The translations under genes and the position numbers were made by a program. A model generated the notes under the pieces. The model saw only the letters and a program-made list of their open reading frames with translations, was not told the origin of the DNA and made no database searches. A DNA stretch of 64,000 nucleotides. Source: Citrobacter sp. On2M. Its GTDB lineage: Bacteria; Pseudomonadota; Gammaproteobacteria; Enterobacterales; Enterobacteriaceae. The stretch covers positions 744,001 to 808,000 of the forward strand of contig NZ_WPCV01000002.1 of the NCBI RefSeq assembly GCF_018035235.1, given 5' to 3'. Below, one piece after another: positions 1 through 7,559 of the stretch (its first letter is position 1; every line of letters begins with the position of its first letter).

Positions 1-51
1 AAAGCGGTAATGCATGCCTGGCCGGATGGTCAGGCCGTTGACGAACCCTAA
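1..51 (+). CDS. 3' end of an unidentified gene (partial)
   Basis: Frame 1 is open from the first base and ends at a TAA at 49-51, giving a 16-residue tail that ends in AVDEP. The start and nearly all of the protein lie outside the window, and I do not recognise the family. A GC-rich inverted repeat follows at once, which fits the end of a transcription unit. With so few codons this could also be a chance open frame. Confidence 0.35.
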   Translation, partial: KAVMHAWPDGQAVDEP

Positions 52-60
52 TCGGCAAGT

Positions 61-83
61 ACCGGCGGCGCAACGTCGCCGGA
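61..83. repeat. GC-rich hairpin after the partial gene
   Basis: CCGGCG at 62-67 can pair with CGCCGG at 77-82 across a nine-base loop. There is no T-tract, so it is more likely a REP-like or transcript-end hairpin than an intrinsic terminator. Confidence 0.35.
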
Positions 84-217
84 ACTGAACTTGTCTGACC
101 TCTATCCACTCTTTCTGAATAATTTCCTCTGGTGTCGTTTTTCTCCGTGTTTGCCTTTAACTTGACCAACGTGATGTCTTTTCGTCACGCAAGGAATAAG
201 ACCAACAGGAGAACAAC

Positions 218-877
218 ATGGGTCATAACACACACACGCAGCAAAAAGTGGGATGGGGCGGTTATCTCGCTTTTTTTATTACAATTGTGCTTTTTTCAGG
301 CATGTTTGCGAAAAGTACCGAATGGTGGCGAGTCTTTGACTTCACCATCCTCAATGGCGCGTTTGGGCAGATCAATGCCGCAGGCGATACGGCAGTCTCT
401 TTTCGCGGTGCAGGGGGAATGGGAGCAAAAGATGGCTTCTTATTCGCACTTGAGCTGGCACCTTCCGTCATTCTTTCTCTCGGCATAATCTCCGTTACTG
501 AAGGGCTGGGCGGTTTGCGCGCGGCGCAACAGTTAATGACGCCTGTCCTGCGCCCGTTACTCGGTATTCCTGGTATTTGCTCGCTGGCGCTGATTGCGAA
601 TTTGCAAAATACCGATGCTGCGGCAGGGATGACCAAAGAGATGGCGGAAGAGGGAATTATTACTGAACAGGAACGCGCTATTTTTGCCTGCTGGCAAACC
701 AGCGGCAGCGCGTGTATTACCAACTATTTTTCCTCGGGTGCCGCGCTGTTTACCATGGTGACCGTGCCGGTGATTACGCCGCTGGCGGTGATCCTTGTCT
801 TCAAATTTGTGGGAGCGAATCTGCTGCGTCTGTGGATCGCGCAGCTTGAAAATCGCCGTCTGCAGCGGGAGGTCTGA
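218..877 (+). CDS. yjiH: YjiH-like inner-membrane protein with nucleoside-recognition/gate domain
   Basis: The 219-residue protein is hydrophobic and resembles E. coli YjiH (about 227 residues), a gate-domain membrane protein of unproven function. Membrane segments are visible near residues 8-25, 85-105, 120-140 and 180-205. The start has a good upstream site (AGGAGAACAAC). Its stop is one base before the yjiG start, so the two are almost certainly translated together, and iadA follows 11 bases after yjiG. In K-12 the same trio yjiH-yjiG-iadA exists, but far from bcp. The link with isoaspartyl dipeptidase suggests that the YjiH/YjiG pair moves isoaspartyl dipeptides or their products; this is inference from context only. 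Confidence 0.85.
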   Translation: MGHNTHTQQKVGWGGYLAFFITIVLFSGMFAKSTEWWRVFDFTILNGAFGQINAAGDTAVSFRGAGGMGAKDGFLFALELAPSVILSLGIISVTEGLGGLRAAQQLMTPVLRPLLGIPGICSLALIANLQNTDAAAGMTKEMAEEGIITEQERAIFACWQTSGSACITNYFSSGAALFTMVTVPVITPLAVILVFKFVGANLLRLWIAQLENRRLQREV

Positions 878-878
878 G

Positions 879-1340
879 ATGACAACGCAGGTACGTAAAA
901 ACGTCATGGATATGTTTATCGATGGTGCACGGCGCGGGTTTACTATTGCAACTACCAGCCTGTTACCAAACGTGGTGATGGCGTTTGTGATTATTCAGGC
1001 GTTGAAGGTGACGGGGTTGCTCGAGATTGTCGGGCGGGTGTGCGAACCGGTTATGGCGCTGTGGGGGTTACCGGGGGAATCTGCCACCGTGCTGCTGGCG
1101 GCGGTGATGAGTATGGGAGGCGGTGTCGGCGTTTGCGCCAGTCTGGTTGTCGCTGGTACGCTTTCGGGACATGATGCGACTGTATTGCTACCGGCTATCT
1201 ACCTGATGGGCAATCCGGTGCAAAATGTGGGACGCTGTTTGGGGACTGCGGGGGTCCATCCTCGTTATTATCCACTGATTATTGCGGTATGCGTCATTAA
1301 TGCGCTGCTCTCTATTTGGGTTATGCAGGTAATTGCCTGA
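879..1340 (+). CDS. yjiG: YjiG-like inner-membrane protein (SpmB-type gate domain)
   Basis: The 153-residue length equals that of E. coli YjiG. The frame is open further upstream, to 795, but the ATG at 879 is preferred: it follows the yjiH stop directly, sits behind GGGAGG, and gives the family length. The protein is hydrophobic, with a small-residue-rich motif near residue 70-80 (VMSMGGGVGVCASL) and a NPVQNVGR stretch near 112. YjiH and YjiG look like two halves of one spore-maturation/nucleoside-permease-like membrane unit. Function is unproven; co-transcription with iadA suggests dipeptide transport or signalling. Confidence 0.85.
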   Translation: MTTQVRKNVMDMFIDGARRGFTIATTSLLPNVVMAFVIIQALKVTGLLEIVGRVCEPVMALWGLPGESATVLLAAVMSMGGGVGVCASLVVAGTLSGHDATVLLPAIYLMGNPVQNVGRCLGTAGVHPRYYPLIIAVCVINALLSIWVMQVIA

Positions 1341-1351
1341 CAAGGAAGGTT

Positions 1352-2515
1352 ATGAACTGTTCAATTCTTAATTTGACGTTGTTCCTGCAGGGACATGTGT
1401 ACGCGCCGGAAGATTTAGGACGCCAGGATATTCTGGTCTCTGGTACTAAAATTGTTGCCATCGCGCCGTCGATTTCTCCTGAAGACTTTCCCGGTTGCAA
1501 GTGCATCCATCTTGATGGTGCGATTGTGTGCCCGGGGTTTATTGATCAGCACGTCCACCTGATTGGCGGCGGCGGGGAAGCGGGGCCGCACACGCGTACG
1601 CCGGAAGTGCGCTTGTCACGACTGGTGGAAGCTGGCGTCACTTCGGTGGTGGGATTGCTGGGTACCGATGGCATCACCCGTCACCCGGAATCGCTGCTGG
1701 CGAAAACCCGCGCGCTGGAGTTAGAAGGTATCAGCGCATGGATGCTGACCGGGGCCTATTCTCTGCCATCGCCGACCATCACCGGCAGTATCGATCGCGA
1801 CGTGGCGCTGATCGATAAAGTCATTGGCGTGAAATGCGCGGTTTCTGACCATCGTTCCTCCGCCCCGGACACCTCGGCGCTGGCGAACATGGCGGCGCAG
1901 TCACGCGTTGGCGGATTGTTAGGGCGCAAGCCGGGGATCAGTGTTTTCCACATGGGTGACAGCCCGCGCATGCTGGAGCCGTTGTACGACATCCTCGAGT
2001 GCTGTGATGTTCCGATTACCAAGCTGTTGCCGACACACGTTAACCGTGCGGAACCGTTGTTCCAGGCGGCGTTAGAGTATGCCCGCCAGGGCGGATTTAT
2101 CGATATTACCAGCAGCATTGATGAGCCTGTCGATCCGGCCATGGCCATTGCCACGGCGCTGTGCCAGAATGTACCGCTGTCACGCATTACCCTGAGTTCG
2201 GACGGCAACGGTAGTCAGCCGGAATTTGATGCGTTGGGTAATCTCACCGGCATTGGTGTCGCAGGGTTTGAATCTCTGGCTGAAACGGTGCGTCAGTTAG
2301 TGAAGGTGCATGCCGTGCCGCTGGAACAGGCGCTGTGTCCGCTGACGCGTACGGTCGCAGAATTTTTGGGTCTCGAACATAAGGGGCGTCTGGCGGCGGG
2401 ATGCGATGCAGACATTCTGGTGCTTAACGATGCGCTGGAGGTTAATCACCTGTGGGCGAAGGGAAAAGCCGTGGTCAGAGAGAAGAAAGCCTGCGTAAAA
2501 GGGACGTTTGAATAA
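1352..2515 (+). CDS. iadA: isoaspartyl dipeptidase
   Basis: This 387-residue amidohydrolase-superfamily protein hydrolyses beta-aspartyl (isoaspartyl) dipeptides, which arise from damaged proteins. The binuclear-metal motif GFIDQHVHL is visible (His67, His69), as is the IadA signature GGGGEAGPHTRTPE. The metal-bridging Lys region (GVKCAVSDHRSS) and the late Asp (SSDGNGS) are present. The start at 1352 is chosen because AAGGAAGG lies just upstream; the open frame from 1316 runs into yjiG. K-12 IadA is 390 residues, so the protein is full length. It is the last gene of the unit and is followed by a REP-like palindrome. Confidence 0.93.
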   Translation: MNCSILNLTLFLQGHVYAPEDLGRQDILVSGTKIVAIAPSISPEDFPGCKCIHLDGAIVCPGFIDQHVHLIGGGGEAGPHTRTPEVRLSRLVEAGVTSVVGLLGTDGITRHPESLLAKTRALELEGISAWMLTGAYSLPSPTITGSIDRDVALIDKVIGVKCAVSDHRSSAPDTSALANMAAQSRVGGLLGRKPGISVFHMGDSPRMLEPLYDILECCDVPITKLLPTHVNRAEPLFQAALEYARQGGFIDITSSIDEPVDPAMAIATALCQNVPLSRITLSSDGNGSQPEFDALGNLTGIGVAGFESLAETVRQLVKVHAVPLEQALCPLTRTVAEFLGLEHKGRLAAGCDADILVLNDALEVNHLWAKGKAVVREKKACVKGTFE

Positions 2516-2533
2516 ACGCTTTTTCCGGCCTAT

Positions 2534-2544
2534 GGGGGGGGGGG
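2534..2544. repeat. 11-base G homopolymer
   Basis: Eleven consecutive G residues lie between the end of iadA and the REP palindrome. Runs this long are rare in enterobacterial chromosomes, are prone to slippage, and are also a common place for assembly error. Confidence 0.8.
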
Positions 2545-2546
2545 CG

Positions 2547-2592
2547 GATCCAGGCCTGATAAGACGCGTAGCGTCGCCATCAGACCTGGATC
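2547..2592. repeat. REP-like palindrome between convergent iadA and bcp
   Basis: A 14-base arm (2547-2560) pairs with 2579-2592 with one mismatch, and the loop holds a second perfect stem, GACGC/GCGTC. The text CCTGATAAGACGCGTAGCGT is typical of enterobacterial REP units. It sits where two convergent transcripts meet and may act as a transcript end or stabiliser. Confidence 0.8.
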
Positions 2593-2605
2593 GGTAAAAC
2601 GTAAA

Positions 2606-3076
2606 TCAGGCGTTCTCTTTCAGCCAGTTCAGTACCACGTCGTGGTGATTGCTGGTTTTGAAGTCATCGAACACGTGCTCAATTTTGCCTTCGGCATCAA
2701 TCAGGAAACTGATGCGATGGATGCCATCGTAGGTTTTGCCCATAAATGACTTCTCACCCCAGACGCCGAACTGCTCGCAAACCTGATGATCTTCGTCGGA
2801 CAGAAGCGTGAAGTTGAGGACTTCTTTTTCCGCAAAACGGGAAAGTTTCTCCGATTTATCGGTGCTGATTCCCAGCACTTCAACGCCTGCTTTTTTTAAC
2901 TCATCCATGTTATCGCGCAGGCCGCAGGCCTGGACGGTACAGCCGGGTGTCATGGCTTTCGGGTAAAAATAAACCAGAACACGCTGTCCCTGGAAGTCGG
3001 TTAAATTTACTTGTTCTCCGTCTTGATCCGGCAAGCTAAATTTCGGTGCGATATCACCGGCTTTCAGTGGGTTCAT
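2606..3076 (-). CDS. bcp: thioredoxin-dependent thiol peroxidase Bcp (peroxiredoxin Q)
   Basis: This 156-residue AhpC/TSA-type peroxiredoxin reduces hydrogen peroxide and organic hydroperoxides with thioredoxin as donor, in the cytoplasm. The motif YPKAMTPGCTVQACGLRD carries the peroxidatic Cys46 and the resolving Cys51, five residues apart as in the PrxQ/Bcp class. Length equals the K-12 protein. Its ATG overlaps the gcvR stop by one base (TAATG), so translation is coupled and the pair forms one unit, as in E. coli. Confidence 0.97.
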   Translation of the reverse strand: MNPLKAGDIAPKFSLPDQDGEQVNLTDFQGQRVLVYFYPKAMTPGCTVQACGLRDNMDELKKAGVEVLGISTDKSEKLSRFAEKEVLNFTLLSDEDHQVCEQFGVWGEKSFMGKTYDGIHRISFLIDAEGKIEHVFDDFKTSNHHDVVLNWLKENA

Positions 3077-3648
3077 TACTTAACTCCATCCTGTTCATCA
3101 TGCTGTGAGTAATTGACGACGTTAATACTGCCTTGCGCATTGAGTTCTGTACAGAGTGCTTTAAAGGCATCTTCAATATTTGCCGCATCATGTGACGCAG
3201 GACTATGTGCGGTAATTTGAATAAACAACTGCGCCGCCTTTCCGTTTTCCGCCGGTTGTGTGCGTGACACCAGTTCTGCAATATTCATTTGGTGGCTGTC
3301 GAACAGGGCGGTGAAGCGTTCAATTAAATGCGGAGAATCGGGAACATCGACCTGCACCCATACCGTGGCGGGCATTGCCGGACGGGGACGCGCGGTCGTG
3401 CGTTTCATCACAATCAGTAAATCCAGCTCTGCGCCTTTCAACGGCAAGGTTGATTCAATCAGGGTGATGGCATTCCAGGTGCCAGACAACAGCATGATAA
3501 ACGTGAACTCGTCACCCAGCATGGCCAGTCGGCTGTCTTCGATATTACAGCCGCAACTGCTGACATGACGAGTGATGGTGTTCACAATTCCCGGGCGGTC
3601 GGCACCCAGCGCAGTAATGACCAGATAGTGTTGCGATGACGAAGTCAA
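3076..3648 (-). CDS. gcvR: glycine cleavage system transcriptional repressor GcvR
   Basis: GcvR contains two ACT domains (about residues 5-85 and 95-170) and no DNA-binding helix. In E. coli it binds GcvA when glycine is low and so represses gcvTHP. The start is a TTG at 3648 (reverse strand), which gives MTSSSQHYLV and the usual 190 residues, with GGAAGAACAGG upstream. The longer open frame to 3714 adds 22 residues that do not fit the family. The gene is divergent from dapA and couples to bcp through a one-base overlap. Confidence 0.95.
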   Translation of the reverse strand: MTSSSQHYLVITALGADRPGIVNTITRHVSSCGCNIEDSRLAMLGDEFTFIMLLSGTWNAITLIESTLPLKGAELDLLIVMKRTTARPRPAMPATVWVQVDVPDSPHLIERFTALFDSHQMNIAELVSRTQPAENGKAAQLFIQITAHSPASHDAANIEDAFKALCTELNAQGSINVVNYSQHDEQDGVK

Positions 3649-3793
3649 ACCTGTTCTTCCTTTGAGCGGTGAGGTAATCATAAGGAAAGCATAAAAAAAA
3701 CATGCATACAACAATCAGAACGGCTCTGGTCGCTTGCTTTTATTGCCGTACCAAACGTACCATTGAGACACTTGTTTGCACAGAGGATGGCCC
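3649..3793. promoter_or_regulatory. divergent gcvR/dapA promoter region
   Basis: This 145-base spacer separates two divergent genes and must hold both promoters. It is AT-rich in the middle (around 3685-3705). I could not assign a specific operator. Confidence 0.5.
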
Positions 3794-4672
3794 ATGTTCA
3801 CGGGAAGTATTGTCGCGCTTGTTACGCCGATGGATGAGAAAGGTAAAGTCTGCCGGTCGAGCCTGAAAAAACTGATTGATTATCATGTCGCCAGCGGCAC
3901 CTCGGCGATCGTTTCGGTTGGCACCACTGGTGAGTCGGCCACCCTGAGTCATGATGAACATGGCGATGTGGTGATGATGACCCTGGAGCTGGCTGACGGG
4001 CGTATTCCGGTCATTGCCGGAACCGGCGCCAATGCGACCGCGGAAGCCATTAGTCTGACGCAGCGTTTCAACGACAGCGGAGTTGTCGGCTGCCTGACGG
4101 TGACGCCTTACTACAACCGCCCAACCCAGGAAGGTTTGTTCCAGCATTTCAAAGCCATCGCTGAACATACTGACCTGCCGCAAATTCTGTATAATGTGCC
4201 GTCCCGTACCGGCTGCGATATGCTGCCGGAAACCGTAGGTCGTCTGGCGAAAGTAAAAAATATTATCGCTATTAAAGAGGCCACGGGGAACTTAAGTCGC
4301 GTTCACCAGATCAAAGAGCTGGTTTCAGACGACTTTATTCTGCTTAGCGGTGATGACGCGACCGGACTGGATTTCATGCAGCTCGGTGGTCATGGCGTGA
4401 TTTCCGTAACGTCTAACGTTGCGGCGCGCGATATGGCTGAAATGTGCAAACTGGCGGCGGCTGGTCACTTTGCTGAAGCACGGGTGATTAACCAGCGTCT
4501 GATGCCGTTACACAACAAACTATTTGTCGAACCCAATCCTATCCCCGTGAAATGGGCATGTAAGGAGTTGGGACTTGTGGCGACCGATACGCTGCGTCTG
4601 CCGATGACGCCAATCACGGACAATGCTCGTGAAATCGTCAAAGCGGCGCTTAAGCATGCCGGTTTGCTGTAA
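3794..4672 (+). CDS. dapA: 4-hydroxy-tetrahydrodipicolinate synthase
   Basis: DapA condenses pyruvate with aspartate semialdehyde in the first committed step of lysine and diaminopimelate synthesis. The 292-residue TIM-barrel protein shows GTTGESATL (Thr44/Thr45), the Tyr of YNVPSRTG (about 133) and the Schiff-base Lys161 in AIKEATGN. The start MFTGSIV at 3794 gives the family length and follows AGAGGATGG; the ATG at 3776 would add six foreign residues. bamC begins 16 bases after the stop with no terminator between, so they form the known dapA-bamC operon. Confidence 0.97.
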   Translation: MFTGSIVALVTPMDEKGKVCRSSLKKLIDYHVASGTSAIVSVGTTGESATLSHDEHGDVVMMTLELADGRIPVIAGTGANATAEAISLTQRFNDSGVVGCLTVTPYYNRPTQEGLFQHFKAIAEHTDLPQILYNVPSRTGCDMLPETVGRLAKVKNIIAIKEATGNLSRVHQIKELVSDDFILLSGDDATGLDFMQLGGHGVISVTSNVAARDMAEMCKLAAAGHFAEARVINQRLMPLHNKLFVEPNPIPVKWACKELGLVATDTLRLPMTPITDNAREIVKAALKHAGLL

Positions 4673-4688
4673 AGTTTAGGGAGATTTG

Positions 4689-5723
4689 ATGGCTTACTCA
4701 GTACAAAAGTCGCGCCTGGCCAAGGTTGCGGGTGTTTCGCTTGTTATGTTGCTCGCGGCCTGTAGTTCTGACTCGCGTTATAAGCGCCAGGTGAGCGGTG
4801 ATGAATCCTATCTGGAGGCCACACCGCTTGCTGAGCTTCATGCTCCAGCTGGAATGATTCTGCCGGTGATGTCGGGTGATTATAATATCCCGGTAACCAA
4901 CGGCAGCGGTGCCGTGGGTAAGGCACTGGATATTCGTCCACCGGCTCAGCCGTTAGCGTTAGTCACCGGTGCTCGCACGCAAATCGCAGGCGATACCTCA
5001 ACGTTGCTGGTTGAAAATGGTCGTGGTAACACGCTGTGGCCGCAGGTTGTGAGTGTCATTCAGTCTAAAAACTACACAATCGCCAAACGTGATGATGCCA
5101 GCCAGACGTTAACCACCGACTGGGTCGACTGGAACCGTCTGGATGAAGACGAGCAGTACCGTGGGCGTTATCAAATCTCGGTTAAACCGCAGGGCTATCA
5201 GCAAGCGGTAACGGTGAAACTGATTAACCTTGAGCAGGCGGGCAAACCCGTTGCCGATGCGGCATCAATGCAGCGTTACAGCGCTGAGATGATGAACGTT
5301 ATCTCTGCTGGTCTGGACAAGAACGCCAACGACGCCGCGAATGCTGCGCAGAACCGCTCTGCAGCCACCATGGATGTTCAGAGCGCCGCCGATGACACCG
5401 GTTTACCTATGCTGGTGGTACGCGGACCGTTCAACGTGGTGTGGCAGCGTCTGCCGGCAGCGCTTGAGAAAGTGGGGATGAAAGTGACCGACAGCACCCG
5501 TTCTCAGGGCAGCATCGCCGTGACCTACAAACCACTGTCTGATAGCAGCTGGCAGGAGCTGGGCGCAAGCGATCCGGGGTTGGTATCCGGCGACTATAAA
5601 CTGCAGGTCGGTGATTTAGACAACCGTAGTAGCTTGCAGTTTATCGATCCGAAGGGGCATACCCTGACGCAAAGCCAGAACGACGCGCTGGTCGCAGTCT
5701 TCCAGGCAGCGTTCAGTAAGTAA
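4689..5723 (+). CDS. bamC: outer-membrane assembly lipoprotein BamC
   Basis: BamC (NlpB) is a lipoprotein of the BamABCDE complex, which folds beta-barrel proteins into the outer membrane. A lipoprotein signal is clear, with lipobox LLAAC and Cys25. The disordered N-terminal stretch that wraps BamD (about 26-95) is followed by two helix-grip domains. The ATG at 4689 gives 344 residues, the family length; the TTG one codon earlier is ignored. It is co-transcribed with dapA and followed by a strong intrinsic terminator. Confidence 0.96.
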   Translation: MAYSVQKSRLAKVAGVSLVMLLAACSSDSRYKRQVSGDESYLEATPLAELHAPAGMILPVMSGDYNIPVTNGSGAVGKALDIRPPAQPLALVTGARTQIAGDTSTLLVENGRGNTLWPQVVSVIQSKNYTIAKRDDASQTLTTDWVDWNRLDEDEQYRGRYQISVKPQGYQQAVTVKLINLEQAGKPVADAASMQRYSAEMMNVISAGLDKNANDAANAAQNRSAATMDVQSAADDTGLPMLVVRGPFNVVWQRLPAALEKVGMKVTDSTRSQGSIAVTYKPLSDSSWQELGASDPGLVSGDYKLQVGDLDNRSSLQFIDPKGHTLTQSQNDALVAVFQAAFSK

Positions 5724-5730
5724 AAATGAA

Positions 5731-5757
5731 GGGCTGGAGTTATCCAGCCCTTTTTTT
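5731..5757 (+). terminator. intrinsic terminator after bamC
   Basis: GGGCTGG (5731-5737) pairs with CCAGCCC (5744-5750) across a six-base loop and is followed by seven T residues. It separates dapA-bamC from purC. Confidence 0.93.
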
Positions 5758-5767
5758 CTGATATGAT

Positions 5768-5783
5768 ACGCAAACGTGTGCGT
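5768..5783 (+). promoter_or_regulatory. PurR operator upstream of purC
   Basis: ACGCAAACGTGTGCGT is a near-perfect 16-base match to the PurR box and its two halves are almost symmetric. It lies 51 bases upstream of the purC start, as expected for repression by PurR with hypoxanthine or guanine. Confidence 0.92.
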
Positions 5784-5834
5784 CGGCAGAAAAACGCAAT
5801 ATTTATCGTTAATTCACACCCAGGAGTAATAAAG

Positions 5835-6548
5835 ATGCAAAAGCAAGCTGAGTTGTATCGTGGTAAAGCGAAGACCGTATACAGCACGGAAAACCCGGAC
5901 CTGTTGGTGCTCGAATTCCGCAATGATACGTCAGCAGGGGATGGCGCGCGCATTGAACAGTTTGACCGTAAAGGCATGGTGAACAACAAGTTCAACCATT
6001 TCATTATGACTAAACTGCAAGAAGCGGGCATTCCTACCCAGATGGAGCGACTGCTTTCTGATACCGAATGTCTGGTGAAAAAACTGGAGATGGTACCGGT
6101 TGAATGTGTGGTACGTAACCGCGCGGCAGGCTCACTGGTTAAGCGTTTAGGCGTTGAGGAAGGTATTGAACTGAATCCACCGCTGTTTGATCTGTTCCTG
6201 AAAAACGATGCTATGCACGATCCAATGATTAACGATTCCTATTGCGAAACCTTTGGTTGGGTGAGCAAAGAGAATCTGGCGCGTATGAAAGAGCTGACCT
6301 ACAAAGCCAACGACGTGCTGAAAAAGATGTTTGATGATGCAGGTCTGATTCTGGTCGACTTCAAACTTGAGTTTGGTTTGTATAAAGGCGAAGTGGTCCT
6401 GGGCGATGAATTCTCACCGGACGGTAGCCGTCTGTGGGACAAAGAAACGCTGGATAAAATGGACAAAGATCGCTTCCGCCAGAGCCTTGGCGGCCTGATC
6501 GAAGCCTATGAAGCCGTCGCGCATCGTCTGGGTGTGAAGTTAGACTAA
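5835..6548 (+). CDS. purC: phosphoribosylaminoimidazole-succinocarboxamide (SAICAR) synthetase
   Basis: PurC joins CAIR and aspartate with ATP to make SAICAR in purine synthesis. The 237-residue protein has the family signature [12 protein letters not shown] (about residue 90-101) and VDFKLEFG (about 175-182) in the ATP-grasp-like fold. The start MQKQAEL at 5835 follows AGGAGTAATAAAG and gives the exact family length; the open frame to 5763 runs through the PurR box and is non-coding. Confidence 0.97.
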   Translation: MQKQAELYRGKAKTVYSTENPDLLVLEFRNDTSAGDGARIEQFDRKGMVNNKFNHFIMTKLQEAGIPTQMERLLSDTECLVKKLEMVPVECVVRNRAAGSLVKRLGVEEGIELNPPLFDLFLKNDAMHDPMINDSYCETFGWVSKENLARMKELTYKANDVLKKMFDDAGLILVDFKLEFGLYKGEVVLGDEFSPDGSRLWDKETLDKMDKDRFRQSLGGLIEAYEAVAHRLGVKLD

Positions 6549-6556
6549 TCCTCCCC

Positions 6557-6582
6557 TGAGCCGGCGATCGCTCTCCGGCTCA
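6557..6582 (+). repeat. hairpin after purC
   Basis: TGAGCCGG (6557-6564) pairs with CCGGCTCA (6575-6582). No T-tract follows, so this is a 3'-end hairpin and not a clear intrinsic terminator. Confidence 0.6.
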
Positions 6583-6677
6583 TCAATCCCGCCGATTTTG
6601 ATTACTGTTTCTTATGGTAATCCTGTTCCGAACCGCCTACGATCATCATCATAATGAATAAAAAAGTTGAGGTGATT

Positions 6678-7544
6678 ATGCGCTGGCAAGGGCGTCGTGA
6701 AAGTGACAATGTGGAAGACAGACGAAACAGCTCTGGCGGCGGCCCCTCTATGGGCGGACCAGGTTTTCGTTTACCCAGTGGTAAAGGCGGTATCATCCTG
6801 CTGATTGTGGTGCTTGTCGCAGGTTATTATGGCGTGGATCTTACCGGATTAATGACCGGCCAACCTGTATCCCAACAGCAATCATCACACTCCATCAGCC
6901 CCAATGATGATGAAGCGGCAAAATTCACCTCGGTGATTCTGGCCACCACGGAAGATACCTGGGGGCAGCAGTTTGAAAAAATGGGGCGGACCTACCAACA
7001 GCCAAAGCTGGTCATGTATCGTGGAGCGACGCGGACCGGTTGTGGCGCGGGCCAGTCCGTAATGGGGCCATTTTATTGCCCGGCGGATGGTACGGTGTAT
7101 ATCGACCTCTCATTCTATGACGATATGAAAAACAAGCTGGGCGCCGATGGTGATTTTGCCCAGGGCTATGTTATCGCGCATGAAGTGGGCCACCACGTAC
7201 AGAAACTGCTGGGTATTGAACCGAAAGTTCGCCAGATGCAGCAGAACGCCTCACAAGCTGAGGTGAACCGTCTTTCCGTACGTATGGAATTGCAGGCGGA
7301 CTGCTTTGCTGGCGTCTGGGGCCACAGCATGCAGCAGCAGGGCGTGCTGGAGTCCGGCGACCTGGAAGAGGCGCTGAACGCCGCTCAGGCCATTGGCGAC
7401 GATCGCCTGCAGCAGCAAGGGCAAGGGCGCGTTGTGCCGGACAGCTTTACCCACGGTACTTCCGAACAGCGTTTTACCTGGTTTAAGCGCGGCTTTGACA
7501 GCGGCGATCCGGGACAATGTAATACGTTTGGTAAAGGCATTTAA
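6678..7544 (+). CDS. ypfJ: YpfJ, putative neutral zinc metallopeptidase
   Basis: This 288-residue protein has one membrane segment (about residues 37-58) after a short basic, Gly-rich cytoplasmic tail, then a periplasmic domain with the zinc-protease motif HEVGHH (about 168-173). Conserved cysteines (CGAGQS, FYCPADG) are typical of the family. The inner ATG at 6678 begins [11 protein letters not shown] as in E. coli and has GAGGTG upstream, so the ATG at 6654 is not used. tmcA starts 15 bases after the stop, suggesting co-transcription. Substrate and role are unknown. Confidence 0.92.
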   Translation: MRWQGRRESDNVEDRRNSSGGGPSMGGPGFRLPSGKGGIILLIVVLVAGYYGVDLTGLMTGQPVSQQQSSHSISPNDDEAAKFTSVILATTEDTWGQQFEKMGRTYQQPKLVMYRGATRTGCGAGQSVMGPFYCPADGTVYIDLSFYDDMKNKLGADGDFAQGYVIAHEVGHHVQKLLGIEPKVRQMQQNASQAEVNRLSVRMELQADCFAGVWGHSMQQQGVLESGDLEEALNAAQAIGDDRLQQQGQGRVVPDSFTHGTSEQRFTWFKRGFDSGDPGQCNTFGKGI

Positions 7545-7559
7545 GATACTGGGGCAGGG

